Source of the DNA: Candidatus Amunia macphersoniae
GTDB lineage: Bacteria > Chloroflexota > Dormibacteria > Aeolococcales > Aeolococcaceae
Assembly (NCBI GenBank): GCA_016464795.1
Contig: JAEKNN010000012.1
Span: 27,269 to 91,268 of the forward strand
DNA: 64,000 bases
Direction: 5' to 3'
Shown: positions 39,862 to 48,842 of the stretch, piece by piece
Layout of the letters: every line of letters starts with the position of its first letter
How positions within the stretch are numbered: position 1 is the stretch's first letter
Notes under the pieces: model-generated
What the model was told of the DNA's origin: nothing
Database searches by the model: none
Seen by the model: only the letters and a program-made list of their open reading frames with translations
Made by a program: the position numbers and the translations under genes

Positions 39862-41481
39862 CTAGCGCGCCGCCTTGCCCGCCTCCCGCACGTCGAACTT
39901 GCCCTCCGCGTACTGCTGGCGGAGCAGCTTCTTGTCCTGCTTGCCGACGCTGGTCTTGGGAAGCTCATCCACGAATGTCCAGCGCTCCGGCAACCACCAC
40001 TTGGCCACCTTGCCGTCGAGGAAGCTGCGCAGGTCCTCGGGGCTGGCCTCCGCGCCGGCCCTGAGGACCACCGCGGCCAGCGGCCGCTCCTCCCACTTGG
40101 CGTCCGCCACGCCCACCACCGCCGCCTCGGCCACCGCTGGGTGCGCGGCCAGAATGTTCTCCAGCTCCACTGACGAGATCCACTCGCCTCCAGACTTGAT
40201 GACATCCTTCGAGCGATCGGTGATCTGTAGGTAGCCGCGAGCGTCGATGACCCCGACGTCCCCGGTGCGCAGCCAGCCGTCGTGGAAGCGCTCCGGCGCC
40301 TCCACCCCGTAGTAGGACCCGGTGATCCACGGTCCGCGCGCCTCAAGCTCGCCGACCGATTGGCCATCCCACGGTAGCTCGGTGCCGTCCTCGGCGACGA
40401 CGCGCAGGTCGACGCCGGGCACCATCCGTCCTGTCTTGCTGCGCCAGGCCATCTCCTCGTCGGGGTCGATGCCCGCGGGCGGAAACGCGATGCAGCCGAG
40501 CGGGCTGGTCTCAGTCATGCCCCACGCTTGGATGAGCTCGATGCCGAGCTTGTCGCGGAAGGCCTCGATCAACGACCGCGGCACGGCCGAGCCACCGCAG
40601 ATGGCGCGCTTGATCGACGACAGGTCAGCGCCCGTCGCCTGCGCGTGCTGCAGCATCCCGGTGAAGATGGTCGGAACCCCTCCCGTGAAAGTGGGTTGCT
40701 CCGCCTTGATGAATGCGCACAGTGGCTCGGGCTGGAGGAAACGATCGGGGAGAAGCAGCGTGCAGCCGAGCATCCAGGCCACGTAGGGGATGCCCCAGGC
40801 GTTGACATGGAACATCGGGACGATCATCAGCAGGCGCGCCGATTCGTCGAGCCCGAAGGCACCCCACACACCGAAACAGTGCAGCCAGATGGCGCGGTGG
40901 CTGTACACCACACCTTTGGGATCGCCGGTGGTGCCCGTCGTGTAGCACATCGCCGCCGCGGACAGCTCGTCGATCTCCGGCCAGGCGTACTCGGAAGACT
41001 GCCCGCTGATCGCGTCGTCATAGGCGACGTGCTCGCCGAGCGCGGTGGTGTCTCCCTCGCCGACCACGATCACATGCTCCACGGTGGGCAGGTGCTCGCG
41101 AATCGCCGCCAGCAGTGGCACCAGCGAGGCGTCGACGATGACCACCCTGTCCTGGGCGTCGTTGACAATGTGCACCAATTGTTGCGGGGTGAGCCGCAGG
41201 TTGAGGGTGTGCAGCACGGCTCCCATGCAGGGGATCGCCAGGTAGGCCTCGAGGTGTTCCTGGTTGTTCCACGCCAGGGTGGCAACGCGGTCGCCGGGCT
41301 CCACACCCATCGACGTCAGCAGGTTGGCCAGGCGGGCGGCACGCTCGGCCACCTGCGCGTAGGTCGAGTGCCGGGCGGCCTCCCCCTGCCAGGTGATCAC
41401 CTCGCTCTGTGCGAACACCCTGGCGCCGCGCGTCATCAGCGAGGTGACCGTCAGCTGGTGGGACTGCATGGTGCTGTTCAT
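39862..41481 (-). CDS. Long-chain fatty acid-CoA ligase (AMP-forming)
   Basis: Adenylate-forming acyl-CoA synthetase of 539 residues. The AMP-binding P-loop YTTGTTGDPKGV, the A5 motif WGMTETSP, the A7 TGDVG and the A10 Lys in PKTSVGKQDKK are all present, so both half-reactions should work. Sequence resembles medium/long-chain FadD-like enzymes feeding beta-oxidation or lipid synthesis. The ATG at 41481 with AAGGAG nine bases upstream is preferred to 41508. It is transcribed towards the tRNA-Gly gene. Confidence 0.92.
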   Translation of the reverse strand: MNSTMQSHQLTVTSLMTRGARVFAQSEVITWQGEAARHSTYAQVAERAARLANLLTSMGVEPGDRVATLAWNNQEHLEAYLAIPCMGAVLHTLNLRLTPQQLVHIVNDAQDRVVIVDASLVPLLAAIREHLPTVEHVIVVGEGDTTALGEHVAYDDAISGQSSEYAWPEIDELSAAAMCYTTGTTGDPKGVVYSHRAIWLHCFGVWGAFGLDESARLLMIVPMFHVNAWGIPYVAWMLGCTLLLPDRFLQPEPLCAFIKAEQPTFTGGVPTIFTGMLQHAQATGADLSSIKRAICGGSAVPRSLIEAFRDKLGIELIQAWGMTETSPLGCIAFPPAGIDPDEEMAWRSKTGRMVPGVDLRVVAEDGTELPWDGQSVGELEARGPWITGSYYGVEAPERFHDGWLRTGDVGVIDARGYLQITDRSKDVIKSGGEWISSVELENILAAHPAVAEAAVVGVADAKWEERPLAAVVLRAGAEASPEDLRSFLDGKVAKWWLPERWTFVDELPKTSVGKQDKKLLRQQYAEGKFDVREAGKAAR

Positions 41482-41621
41482 TCGCCGGGCTCCTTGGGGT
41501 GTTCCCATTCCGTCGTCTCACATTGCGCAGACGGCATTCTCGACCAGCCCAGGTTTTCGCGCAATCGGTGGCCGGCCGACGTCACCGCCGGTGGCGCACC
41601 GCGACGGGTTGGGGTGCCTGC

Positions 41622-41627
41622 TAGGCT
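41622..41627 (+). promoter_or_regulatory. -10 element, leaderless Lrp-type domain gene
   Basis: TAGGCT followed by seven bases and the GTG at 41635. Confidence 0.5.
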
Positions 41628-41634
41628 CGCACTC

Positions 41635-41913
41635 GTGGTGACCGCCTTCCTCCTGGTCGTCTGTGAGCCCGGGCACATCCACGACGTGGCCCAGGGCCTG
41701 GCTGACACCGACGGCATCTCTGAGGTCTACACCACCACCGGGTCCGCCGACTTCGTCGCCGTGGTCAGGGTTCCCGACCTCGACGCGCTCGCCACCCTGG
41801 TCACCGAGCGCATCACCACGCTGGCGGGCATCACCAAGACCAACACCCACGTGGCCATCCGCTCCTATGGCCGCGGCGATGAGGCGGCCGCCTTCGACAT
41901 CGGGGTCGACTGA
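41635..41913 (+). CDS. Stand-alone Lrp/AsnC ligand-binding (RAM) domain protein
   Basis: A 92-residue protein consisting only of the ACT-like effector domain of Lrp/AsnC regulators; it begins TAFLLVVCEPGHIHDVAQGL and includes ISEVYTTTGSADFVAVVRV, matching the RAM fold, but has no HTH. Such proteins can form mixed oligomers with full-length Lrp proteins or bind amino acids alone. Start is one of two adjacent GTG codons, both leaderless after TAGGCT. Confidence 0.82.
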   Translation: MVTAFLLVVCEPGHIHDVAQGLADTDGISEVYTTTGSADFVAVVRVPDLDALATLVTERITTLAGITKTNTHVAIRSYGRGDEAAAFDIGVD

Positions 41914-41977
41914 GCCCGCGTTCGACGCCTCCTGTCCGACCGTCGGTGCCGTCCGTGGACGGTCCTCCTGCGCCTGC

Positions 41978-41983
41978 TACCCT
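41978..41983 (+). promoter_or_regulatory. -10 element for the recQ mini-cistron
   Basis: TACCCT followed by eight bases and the ATG of a nine-codon ORF at 41992 whose stop overlaps the recQ start. Confidence 0.5.
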
Positions 41984-41991
41984 CGAACCGG

Positions 41992-42021
41992 ATGGATGCG
42001 CGCCCGGCACGACACGCGTGA
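41992..42021 (+). CDS. Nine-codon upstream ORF coupled to recQ
   Basis: ATG at 41992, eight bases after TACCCT, reads MDARPARHA and stops at TGA 42019-42021, which overlaps the recQ GTG (42018-42020) as GTGA. The likely role is to load ribosomes on a leaderless message and pass them to recQ by termination-reinitiation. Alternatively it is chance in GC-rich DNA. Confidence 0.4.
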   Translation: MDARPARHA

Positions 42022-44060
42022 CAGCGGTCGCAGCTCCCAGCGAGGCCGCTGGTGCGGTCCTCCGCGACGTCTTCGGCCTGCGCGACTTCCGGCCTGGTCA
42101 GGCGGAGATCGTCGCCGCGGCCGAGGCTGGGCGCGACCTCCTCCTGGTGGCACCTACCGGGTCGGGCAAGAGCATCGGCTACTGGGTGCCCGGTATCACC
42201 AGCAGCGGCCTGACGCTGGTGGTGTCGCCGCTGATCGCGCTCATGAACGACCAGGTGGGCCGCCTGGCATCCCTTGGGGTTGCCACCGCTGCGCTGCACT
42301 CCCAGGTCGACCGGCAGGGGCAGGAGGCGGCCCTGCGCGCCGCCGCTGCCGGCTCCCTGCGGTTCCTCTATGTCACTCCGGAGCGGTTTGCGGTGCCCGG
42401 CTTCACCGCCGCGCTGGGTGACCTCCATGTCACCCGGCTGGCGATCGACGAGGCCCACTGCATCTCCAGCTGGGGCCACGACTTCCGTCCTGACTACCGG
42501 CGCCTTCGCGAGGCGGCCGAGCTCTGTGGCCGCCCGCCCATCGGCGCCTTCACGGCCACCGCGACGCCGCTGGTGCGGGACGACATCATCAGCTCGCTCG
42601 GCATGGTCGACCCGGAGGTGCGCGTCACCGGGTTCGTGCGCCCCGAGCTGCGCCTGTCGGTCGTCCGCTGCCGCGGCCAGCAGGAGAAGCGCGCTGCGCT
42701 GTTGAGCGCCCTGCGCGCTCTGCCGGGACGGGCCATCGTCTACTGCGGCAGGGTGCGTTCGACCGAGGAGATCGCCGCGCTCCTGCGTGAGCATGGCTTC
42801 ACCGCAGCGCCCTACCACGGCGACCTCAACGCCGAGGAGCGGATGCGCGCCCATGGCGGGTTTGTGCGCGGCGAGATCTCGGTGGTGGTCGCCACCTCGG
42901 CGTTCGGCATGGGCATCGACCTGCCCGACATCCGCAGCGTCGTGCACCTCGACTTTCCCGGCAGCATCGAGCAGTACTACCAGGAGGCGGGCCGGGCGGG
43001 CCGTGACGGAGAACGGGCGGACTGCACGCTCCTGTACAGCCCCGCCGACCGCGACCTGCAGGCGTTCTTCATCGAGCAGGCCTATCCGGAGCGAGACGCG
43101 GTGCGTGATGTGTACCGAGAGCTGCTCCGCGAGCGCCACTGGGGGATCGACGACTGGGATCGGCGGCTGCCCGGACGCGAGCCCCACGTGATCAGGGCCG
43201 CAGTGGACCTGCTGCGCCGGGCCGGCGTCCTGCTCGATGGCGGGGGTGTGTCCCCACTCCGCGGTGCGCCCGTCGACTTCGAGGCGCAGGCCGTGCTTCG
43301 CGAGCACGCCTATGCGCGCCTCAACCAGGTGATGGATTACGCGCGCGGCGCTGAGTGCCACCACGCCCGCATCGCCGACTACTTCGGTGAGGCGGGGGCG
43401 GCGCGGGTCTGCAGCTCCTGCGACGTGTGCCTGTCACCGCCGCGACGCCGGGTGGCCGTGGCCCCGTCGGACGTCGGCGCCGCGCTCGCGGTCACGCTCC
43501 GCTTCGACGGTCACCTCGGCGCATCGCGGCTCGGCTCTCTGCTTCGCGGCACCGATGACGCGTGGTCACAGCAGCGCCAATGGGTCCGCACCGCCACCTT
43601 CTTCGGCGCGCTGCGCAGCTGGAGCTCCGAGTCAGTGCGCGAGCTCTTCGCCGTGCTCATCGAGGAGGCGTGCCTGCGCCGCAGCAGCGGCGAGCGGCCG
43701 GTGCTGTCGCTGACCGCCCGGGGCCACGCCGTCCTCGACGGCCGCGACACCGCCGACATCGAGATCGAGGTCGTCGCCCCGCCTGCGCGCGAGCGCGGCC
43801 GCGGCACCATCGACTCGGAGCTCGACGTGCTCGCAAGCGAGCGGTTCGAGCGGCTTCGCGCCTGGCGTCGCTCCGAGTCTTTTGACGCAGGGGTCCCCGC
43901 CTATGTGGTGTTCGACGATCGCACCCTGCGTGAGCTGGCGCGACGCAACCCGACCAGCTCGGGGGCGCTGGCGAGCGTTCCCGGGGTGGGCCCGGCCAAG
44001 CTGGCCCGCTACTCGGAGGGCGTGCTTCGGGTGCTCGCCGGCGATACAGCACACGAGTGA
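42018..44060 (+). CDS. recQ: ATP-dependent DNA helicase RecQ
   Basis: 3'-5' helicase for recombination repair and fork restart. With the GTG at 42018 it is 680 residues: Walker A APTGSGKS (45-52), DEAH-type motif II IDEAHCISSWGHDFR with the aromatic loop, motif VI QEAGRAGRDG, zinc-binding region with CSSCDVC, RQC winged helix and a C-terminal HRDC domain (about 590-675). The frame is open to 41946, but the GTGA overlap with a mini-ORF supports 42018. Last residues lie 49 bp from hemE. Confidence 0.94.
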   Translation: MTAVAAPSEAAGAVLRDVFGLRDFRPGQAEIVAAAEAGRDLLLVAPTGSGKSIGYWVPGITSSGLTLVVSPLIALMNDQVGRLASLGVATAALHSQVDRQGQEAALRAAAAGSLRFLYVTPERFAVPGFTAALGDLHVTRLAIDEAHCISSWGHDFRPDYRRLREAAELCGRPPIGAFTATATPLVRDDIISSLGMVDPEVRVTGFVRPELRLSVVRCRGQQEKRAALLSALRALPGRAIVYCGRVRSTEEIAALLREHGFTAAPYHGDLNAEERMRAHGGFVRGEISVVVATSAFGMGIDLPDIRSVVHLDFPGSIEQYYQEAGRAGRDGERADCTLLYSPADRDLQAFFIEQAYPERDAVRDVYRELLRERHWGIDDWDRRLPGREPHVIRAAVDLLRRAGVLLDGGGVSPLRGAPVDFEAQAVLREHAYARLNQVMDYARGAECHHARIADYFGEAGAARVCSSCDVCLSPPRRRVAVAPSDVGAALAVTLRFDGHLGASRLGSLLRGTDDAWSQQRQWVRTATFFGALRSWSSESVRELFAVLIEEACLRRSSGERPVLSLTARGHAVLDGRDTADIEIEVVAPPARERGRGTIDSELDVLASERFERLRAWRRSESFDAGVPAYVVFDDRTLRELARRNPTSSGALASVPGVGPAKLARYSEGVLRVLAGDTAHE

Positions 44061-44097
44061 TCCGCGGCCGGCAGGCCGGCACGGCCACACCGTCGGG

Positions 44098-44103
44098 TAC
44101 CCT
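44098..44103 (+). promoter_or_regulatory. -10 element, leaderless hemE
   Basis: TACCCT, six bases, then the hemE ATG at 44110. The predicted start site coincides with the A of the ATG. Confidence 0.6.
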
Positions 44104-44109
44104 CGATCC

Positions 44110-45171
44110 ATGACCGCCGTATCAACCCAGCCGGCAGCCATGACCGGCGCCGCCCGCTTCCTCGCCGCCGCCCAGCGCCAGCCCGTGGATCGCACCCCTG
44201 TGTGGTTCATGCGCCAGGCGGGACGCTGCCTGGCCGCATACCGCGAGCTGCGCCAGAGCTACGACATCCTCACCATCACGCGCACGCCGGAGCTCTGCGC
44301 TCGGGTCACGCTGATGCCCGTGGAGGAGTTCGGGGTCGACGCCGCGGTGCTCTACGCGGACATCATGCTGCCGCTGTACGGCATGGGCGTGCCCTTCTCG
44401 ATCGACCCCGGGCTGGGGCCGGTGATCCACGAGCCCGTTCGCGACGCCGCTGCTGTGCGTGCCCTGCGCATCGTCGACGCGGACGAGGGCACACCCGAAC
44501 TCTTCGAGGCCATCAGGCTGCTCGCGCGCGAGCTCGATGGCCGCACCGCTCTGCTCGGGTTCGCCGGAGCACCCTTCACCGTCGCCTCCTACCTGATCGA
44601 GGGACGGCCCACCAAGGACTTTGCGCGCAGCAAGGCGCTGATGTACGGGCAGCCCGCCGTATGGCATGAGCTGATGGAGACGCTGACGGAGGTGACCATC
44701 CGTTACCTGCGCGCCCAGGTGGCAGCCGGCGTCCAGGCTGTGCAGCTGTTCGACTCCTGGGTCGGCGCGCTGGGGGCGGCCGAGTACGCGGAGTACGTGC
44801 TGCCGTACGTGCGGCGGATCTTCGCCGGCGTCTCCGGAACAGTCCCCACGATTCACTTCGGCACCTCGACCGCCCACCTCCTCGAGCAGATGGCCGGCGC
44901 TGGGTGCGACGCCATGTCCGTCGACTGGCGGCTGCGCCTCGACCAGGCCTGGGCGCGGATCGGCGACCGCGCCATCCAGGGCAACCTCGATCCCACCGTC
45001 TGCCTGGCTCCATGGCCGGTGGTCGAACGCGAGGCCCTGCGCGTGCTCGCCGAGGCGGGAGGGCGCCCCGGTCACATCTTCAACCTCGGTCACGGCGTGC
45101 TGGCCGACACGCCCAGCGACACCCTGCGCCGGATCGTCGAGCTCGTCCACCAGCAGACCGGGGTGGCGTGA
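44110..45171 (+). CDS. hemE: Uroporphyrinogen decarboxylase
   Basis: Converts uroporphyrinogen III to coproporphyrinogen III in haem synthesis. The 353 residues show the substrate-binding signature VWFMRQAGR (31-39), the catalytic Asp region ADIMLPL, GFAGAPFTVASYLIEG and the C-terminal NLGHGVL, all standard. The start is leaderless. Its stop overlaps the hemH GTG (GTGA), so hemE-hemH form a coupled operon. Confidence 0.97.
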   Translation: MTAVSTQPAAMTGAARFLAAAQRQPVDRTPVWFMRQAGRCLAAYRELRQSYDILTITRTPELCARVTLMPVEEFGVDAAVLYADIMLPLYGMGVPFSIDPGLGPVIHEPVRDAAAVRALRIVDADEGTPELFEAIRLLARELDGRTALLGFAGAPFTVASYLIEGRPTKDFARSKALMYGQPAVWHELMETLTEVTIRYLRAQVAAGVQAVQLFDSWVGALGAAEYAEYVLPYVRRIFAGVSGTVPTIHFGTSTAHLLEQMAGAGCDAMSVDWRLRLDQAWARIGDRAIQGNLDPTVCLAPWPVVEREALRVLAEAGGRPGHIFNLGHGVLADTPSDTLRRIVELVHQQTGVA

Positions 45172-46133
45172 CTGCCACCACGGCGTCGGTGGGCCACCGG
45201 CGAGTTGGAGTGCTCCTGCTCACCTTCGGTTCGGCCGTGACCTCGGCCGACGTGCCCGAATACCTGCGCAGCGTGCTGGGCGGCCGAGAGCCGTCGGCGG
45301 CGCTGATCACAGAGTTCTGCCGGCGCTTCGACATCATCGGCCGCTCGCCTCTGATCGACATCACCCTGGACCAGGCAGCAGCTCTCGAGCGGCTGCTCGG
45401 TGAGCGCCACGGACAGGAGTCGTTCCGCGTCGCCGCCGGCATGCTCCACTCCGCGCCCCGCGTGGCCGAAGCCCTCCGGACGGTGACGGAGGAGAGCGTC
45501 GACAGGGTGGTCGTGGTGGTGCTGGCCCCTCAGTACTCGCCGCTGGTGCTTGGCGGGTACCAGCGCGCCATCGACAGCTGCGCGGCCGACGTGGCCCCGG
45601 GTGTGCCGGTCAGCGTCGCCGGCGCCTGGCACCTGACGGGGTCGTGGATATCCTCGCTGTCCGAGGCCGTCCGCGCGGCGCTCGGCCGCTTCGAGCCGGA
45701 GACCCGCCCCAGGGTGGGTGTCGTCTTCACAGCGCACAGCCTGCCGCGCCCGGTGGTCGACCGCGACCCGGGGTACCTGAACCAGATCGACGAGACCATC
45801 GCCGCGGTGGCCGAGCGTGCAGGCCTGGCACCGGGCACCTGGGTCTTCGCCTTCCAGAGCGCCGGCCACACCCCGCAGGAGTGGTTGACGCCGGATCTCA
45901 CCGACGTCCTGCCCGGGTTGCGCGCATCAGGCGCCGGCGACGTGCTGGTGGTCCCCGTACAGTTCGTGGCCGACCACCTGGAGATCCTCTACGACCTGGA
46001 CGTCGCAGCCGCCGAGCAGGCCCGAGCGGCGGGGCTCGGCTATCACCGGATCGCCATGCCCAACGCCGACGCGCGGTTCATCGCCGCCCTCGCCGAGGTG
46101 GTCGAGCGCGAGCTGGCGGCAGCCGCCGTCTGA
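45168..46133 (+). CDS. hemH: Ferrochelatase / coproporphyrin ferrochelatase
   Basis: Inserts ferrous iron into protoporphyrin IX or coproporphyrin III. The 321 residues include VLLLTFGSA near the N-terminus, the catalytic His in FTAHSLP, FQSAGHTPQEWLTPD and the conserved acidic DHLEILYDLD. The lineage (monoderm relatives) makes the coproporphyrin-dependent route likely, but no hemQ or hemY is in view to decide. Start GTG at 45168 overlaps hemE. Confidence 0.94.
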   Translation: MTATTASVGHRRVGVLLLTFGSAVTSADVPEYLRSVLGGREPSAALITEFCRRFDIIGRSPLIDITLDQAAALERLLGERHGQESFRVAAGMLHSAPRVAEALRTVTEESVDRVVVVVLAPQYSPLVLGGYQRAIDSCAADVAPGVPVSVAGAWHLTGSWISSLSEAVRAALGRFEPETRPRVGVVFTAHSLPRPVVDRDPGYLNQIDETIAAVAERAGLAPGTWVFAFQSAGHTPQEWLTPDLTDVLPGLRASGAGDVLVVPVQFVADHLEILYDLDVAAAEQARAAGLGYHRIAMPNADARFIAALAEVVERELAAAAV

Positions 46134-46184
46134 GCGGATCTGGCCGGGGCGACAGGTCGTCATGGACCGGCAAGGTCGCGCCTG

Positions 46185-46276
46185 TAGCCTGCTGGGAAGT
46201 GAGATTTGCTCTCCCTTCCCGCGGCGCGGTACGGCGGCTCTCGGGCCGCCGCCGCGCCGCCCTCTCCACTGCCTGA
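46185..46276 (+). other. Possible 25-codon leaderless ORF
   Basis: TAGCCT (46185-46190) is followed by eight bases and a GTG at 46199 that opens 25 codons, rich in Arg/Ala/Ser, to TGA at 46276. The 3' part contains a GC hairpin (CGGCGGC with GCCGCCG). It has the same spacing as the other leaderless genes here, but the short basic product may be chance. Confidence 0.25.
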
Positions 46277-46280
46277 ACCA

Positions 46281-46517
46281 TTAGCCAGGGTTGGTGAGGC
46301 GGTCCATGATCGCGTTCATGGCGTCGAGCCGCTCGGAGACAGTGGTCAGGATCGCCCTGGCCTCGACCGGCAGCTCACCGAAGGCACCGTCGTCGAGCAT
46401 CGAGACGTAGCCGAGGGCGACCACCAGCGGTTGGCGAAGTTCGTGGCAGAGCCGGCCGATCATCTCTCGGTCGCTGGGAAGCGGTGAGTCGGTTGGCTGG
46501 TCGGAGAGCCCTTCCAT
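46281..46517 (-). CDS. Orphan histidine-kinase dimerisation (HisKA) domain protein
   Basis: A 78-residue protein that is essentially one DHp hairpin: the H-box CHELRQPLVVALGYVSML with the phospho-acceptor His at about residue 25, then a second helix (VSERLDAMNAIMDRL). There is no sensor or HATPase_c domain and neither neighbouring strand encodes one. It could be a phosphotransfer protein or an interaction partner of a complete kinase. TATGAT on the same strand lies 11 bases before the ATG. Confidence 0.65.
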   Translation of the reverse strand: MEGLSDQPTDSPLPSDREMIGRLCHELRQPLVVALGYVSMLDDGAFGELPVEARAILTTVSERLDAMNAIMDRLTNPG

Positions 46518-46631
46518 TCGGTGCGTCGATCATAGCTGTGACCAGCGCGCCCGGATCGGTCGCCGGCCCCGCTGAGCTGGCGCCGGGAGAGCGCCGATAT
46601 ACTCACGCTGGGGCATCGCTGGGGCAGGTTC

Positions 46632-48839
46632 GTGTACGCGCGCCGCCGCTTGGTGATGGTGCTCTCGCTGGTCGCTTTCATGCTGTCGATCGTTGCCATC
46701 GCCAGAGGAGGCGAGCCCAAGAACGCCAACAGCTTCGACTTCGAATCCGGGCGCGGCTTCGCGCTCATGTCCAGTCAGCTGCCCGCCAATGCCATCAGCT
46801 TCACGCTCATCCTCAGCGACCCCGGGCTGGCCTCGGACGATCAGCGGTTTCGTCAGGAGGTGAGCCGGGCGCTGGCACCTCTGGCCGCCGACCACCGCGT
46901 CAACGCCATTCAGACCGCGTACACCGCGCCGCTCGCCCTGGCTGCGCAGATGGTCTCCGCCGACGGCCACAGGATCCTGGCAGTGGTCTCGCTCAACCTC
47001 GATTTCACGGCTGCTCGCCAGCAGTTCGGCGGGATGCGCGACCAGATTCAGCCTCCGCCGCAGCTCAGCGTGGCGGCCACCGGCGACGTGCCGCTGGCAT
47101 ACGAGTTCGACAGCCTGCTCGCCGCCGACCTCGAGAAGGCTGAGATCGGCTCGTCGCTGGTGGCGCTGGTGCTCCTGGTGATCGTCTTCGGCACGGGGGT
47201 TGCCGCTCTCATCTGCCTGGCGGTCGGCCTGCTCGCGGTGACCGGCGGGGTGGGTGCGGCGCTGCTGCTGGCCCATGTGACTGACGTCTCGACGTACGCG
47301 CTCAACATCGTGACCCTGATCGGCTTGGGCATCGCCATCGACTATTCACTGTTCATCGTCAGCCGCTTCCGCGAAGAGCTCGGCAACGGCGCCAACGTCG
47401 ATGACGCCGTCGCAGTGGCCATGGGAACGGCTGGGCGAGCGATCCTGTTCAGCGGCCTCACGGTGGCGATCGGGCTCTCCGCGATGCTGTTCTACCGTGG
47501 CACGTTCCTGGTGTCGATGGGCATCTGCGGGGCCATCGTGGTGGCGGTGTCGGTGCTCCTGGCTCTCACCTTCCTGCCTGCCCTGCTGTCGATTCTCGGT
47601 CGCCGGGTCAACCGCCTCGCCGTGCCGATCCTGCGGCCGCGCCCGCACGGCCAGGGCAGCTGGCACCGCATTGCGGTGGCGGTGATGCGCAGGCCCGTTG
47701 TGGTGCTGCTGCCGACCATCCTGGTGCTGCTGGCCGCCGGCTCACCGTTCCTGCACATCCAGCTGGCCAACACCGATGTGACCCAGCTGCCCCCGGACGC
47801 GGAGGCACGGCAGGGAGCCGAGCTGCTGGCGACAGCATTCCCGAGCCAGGGCGCCAACATCATCCAGGTGGTTGTTGAGTTTTCCAATGAGTCGCCTCTG
47901 TCGGCTGCCAACGTGGACGCGGCGCACTCGCTGAGCCAGCGGCTGCACCGCGTCTCTGGCGTGGCCTCGGTCAGGAGCTACGTCGACGTCACTCCAGGCC
48001 TGTCGTCTGCGGGCTATCAGTCGTTGTACGCGGGCTCGCGCGCCTCACTCCCCCCAGCCGCGCGCGACCAGGTGACCCACAGCACCGGCCACAGCATCGC
48101 GGTGCTCGACGCCGTCACACCCTTCCTCCCTGCCAGCCAGGCTGCCCACGACCTGGTGCGGACCATCCGCGCCCAGGCGCCGACAGACGGCGCCAGGGTC
48201 ATGGTCACCGGCGACACCGCCTTCGACATCGACTTCGTCGGCTACATCGTGCGGCCAGACGCCGCTCGCTGTCGGCTTCGCCATGGTGACCACCGTCTTC
48301 GTGCTCTTCCTGCTGCTGCGCTCGCTGATCCTGCCCATCAAGGCGGTGCTGATGAACCTGCTGTCACTCAGCGCCGCATTCGGGGCGATGGTGTGGATCT
48401 TCCAGGACGGTCATCTCTCCGGCCTGCTCAACATCACCAGGGGGCGATCGACCCCACCCTGCCGGTGCTGCTGTTCTGCGTGGTCTTCGGCCTGTCCATG
48501 GACTACGAGGTGTTCCTGTTGACGCGCATGCAGGAGGCCTGGCGCCAGACCCACGACAACCGCACCGCCGTCGCCGATGGGCTGGAGCGCAGCGGCCGGC
48601 TGATCACCGGCGCAGCCGCGATCATGATCAGCGTCTTCATCGCCTTCGGTCTGGCTCGGGTGGTGACCATCAAGGCCACCGGGATCGGCATGGCTGTGGC
48701 TGTGCTCGCCGACGCCACCTTGGTTCGGGCCCTGGTGGTTCCTGCGTTGATGCGCCTGCTTGGTCGAGCCAACTGGTGGGCGCCACGCTGGTTGGGCGGC
48801 CGTCCGGCTGAGCCGCAGCGCCATGCGCCCGCCACCTGA
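46632..48839 (+). CDS. MmpL-family RND transporter with internal double frameshift
   Basis: RND-superfamily lipid/drug exporter of 735 residues with two repeats of a soluble loop plus membrane bundle (helices about 5-25, 175-330 and 355-380, 595-700). IGLGIAIDYSLFIVSRFREE and GLSMDYEVFLLTRMQEAW are the paired proton-relay motifs. Between 48250 and 48440 the expected helices (TVFVLFLLLRSLILPIKAVL) are in another frame: one extra base near 48249 and one missing base near 48439. As written, about 63 residues are scrambled. The GTG at 46632 is uncertain; TATACT at 46598-46603 points to a start near 46608 (CTG). Confidence 0.82.
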   Translation: MYARRRLVMVLSLVAFMLSIVAIARGGEPKNANSFDFESGRGFALMSSQLPANAISFTLILSDPGLASDDQRFRQEVSRALAPLAADHRVNAIQTAYTAPLALAAQMVSADGHRILAVVSLNLDFTAARQQFGGMRDQIQPPPQLSVAATGDVPLAYEFDSLLAADLEKAEIGSSLVALVLLVIVFGTGVAALICLAVGLLAVTGGVGAALLLAHVTDVSTYALNIVTLIGLGIAIDYSLFIVSRFREELGNGANVDDAVAVAMGTAGRAILFSGLTVAIGLSAMLFYRGTFLVSMGICGAIVVAVSVLLALTFLPALLSILGRRVNRLAVPILRPRPHGQGSWHRIAVAVMRRPVVVLLPTILVLLAAGSPFLHIQLANTDVTQLPPDAEARQGAELLATAFPSQGANIIQVVVEFSNESPLSAANVDAAHSLSQRLHRVSGVASVRSYVDVTPGLSSAGYQSLYAGSRASLPPAARDQVTHSTGHSIAVLDAVTPFLPASQAAHDLVRTIRAQAPTDGARVMVTGDTAFDIDFVGYIVRPDAARCRLRHGDHRLRALPAAALADPAHQGGADEPAVTQRRIRGDGVDLPGRSSLRPAQHHQGAIDPTLPVLLFCVVFGLSMDYEVFLLTRMQEAWRQTHDNRTAVADGLERSGRLITGAAAIMISVFIAFGLARVVTIKATGIGMAVAVLADATLVRALVVPALMRLLGRANWWAPRWLGGRPAEPQRHAPAT

Positions 48840-48842
48840 CCA

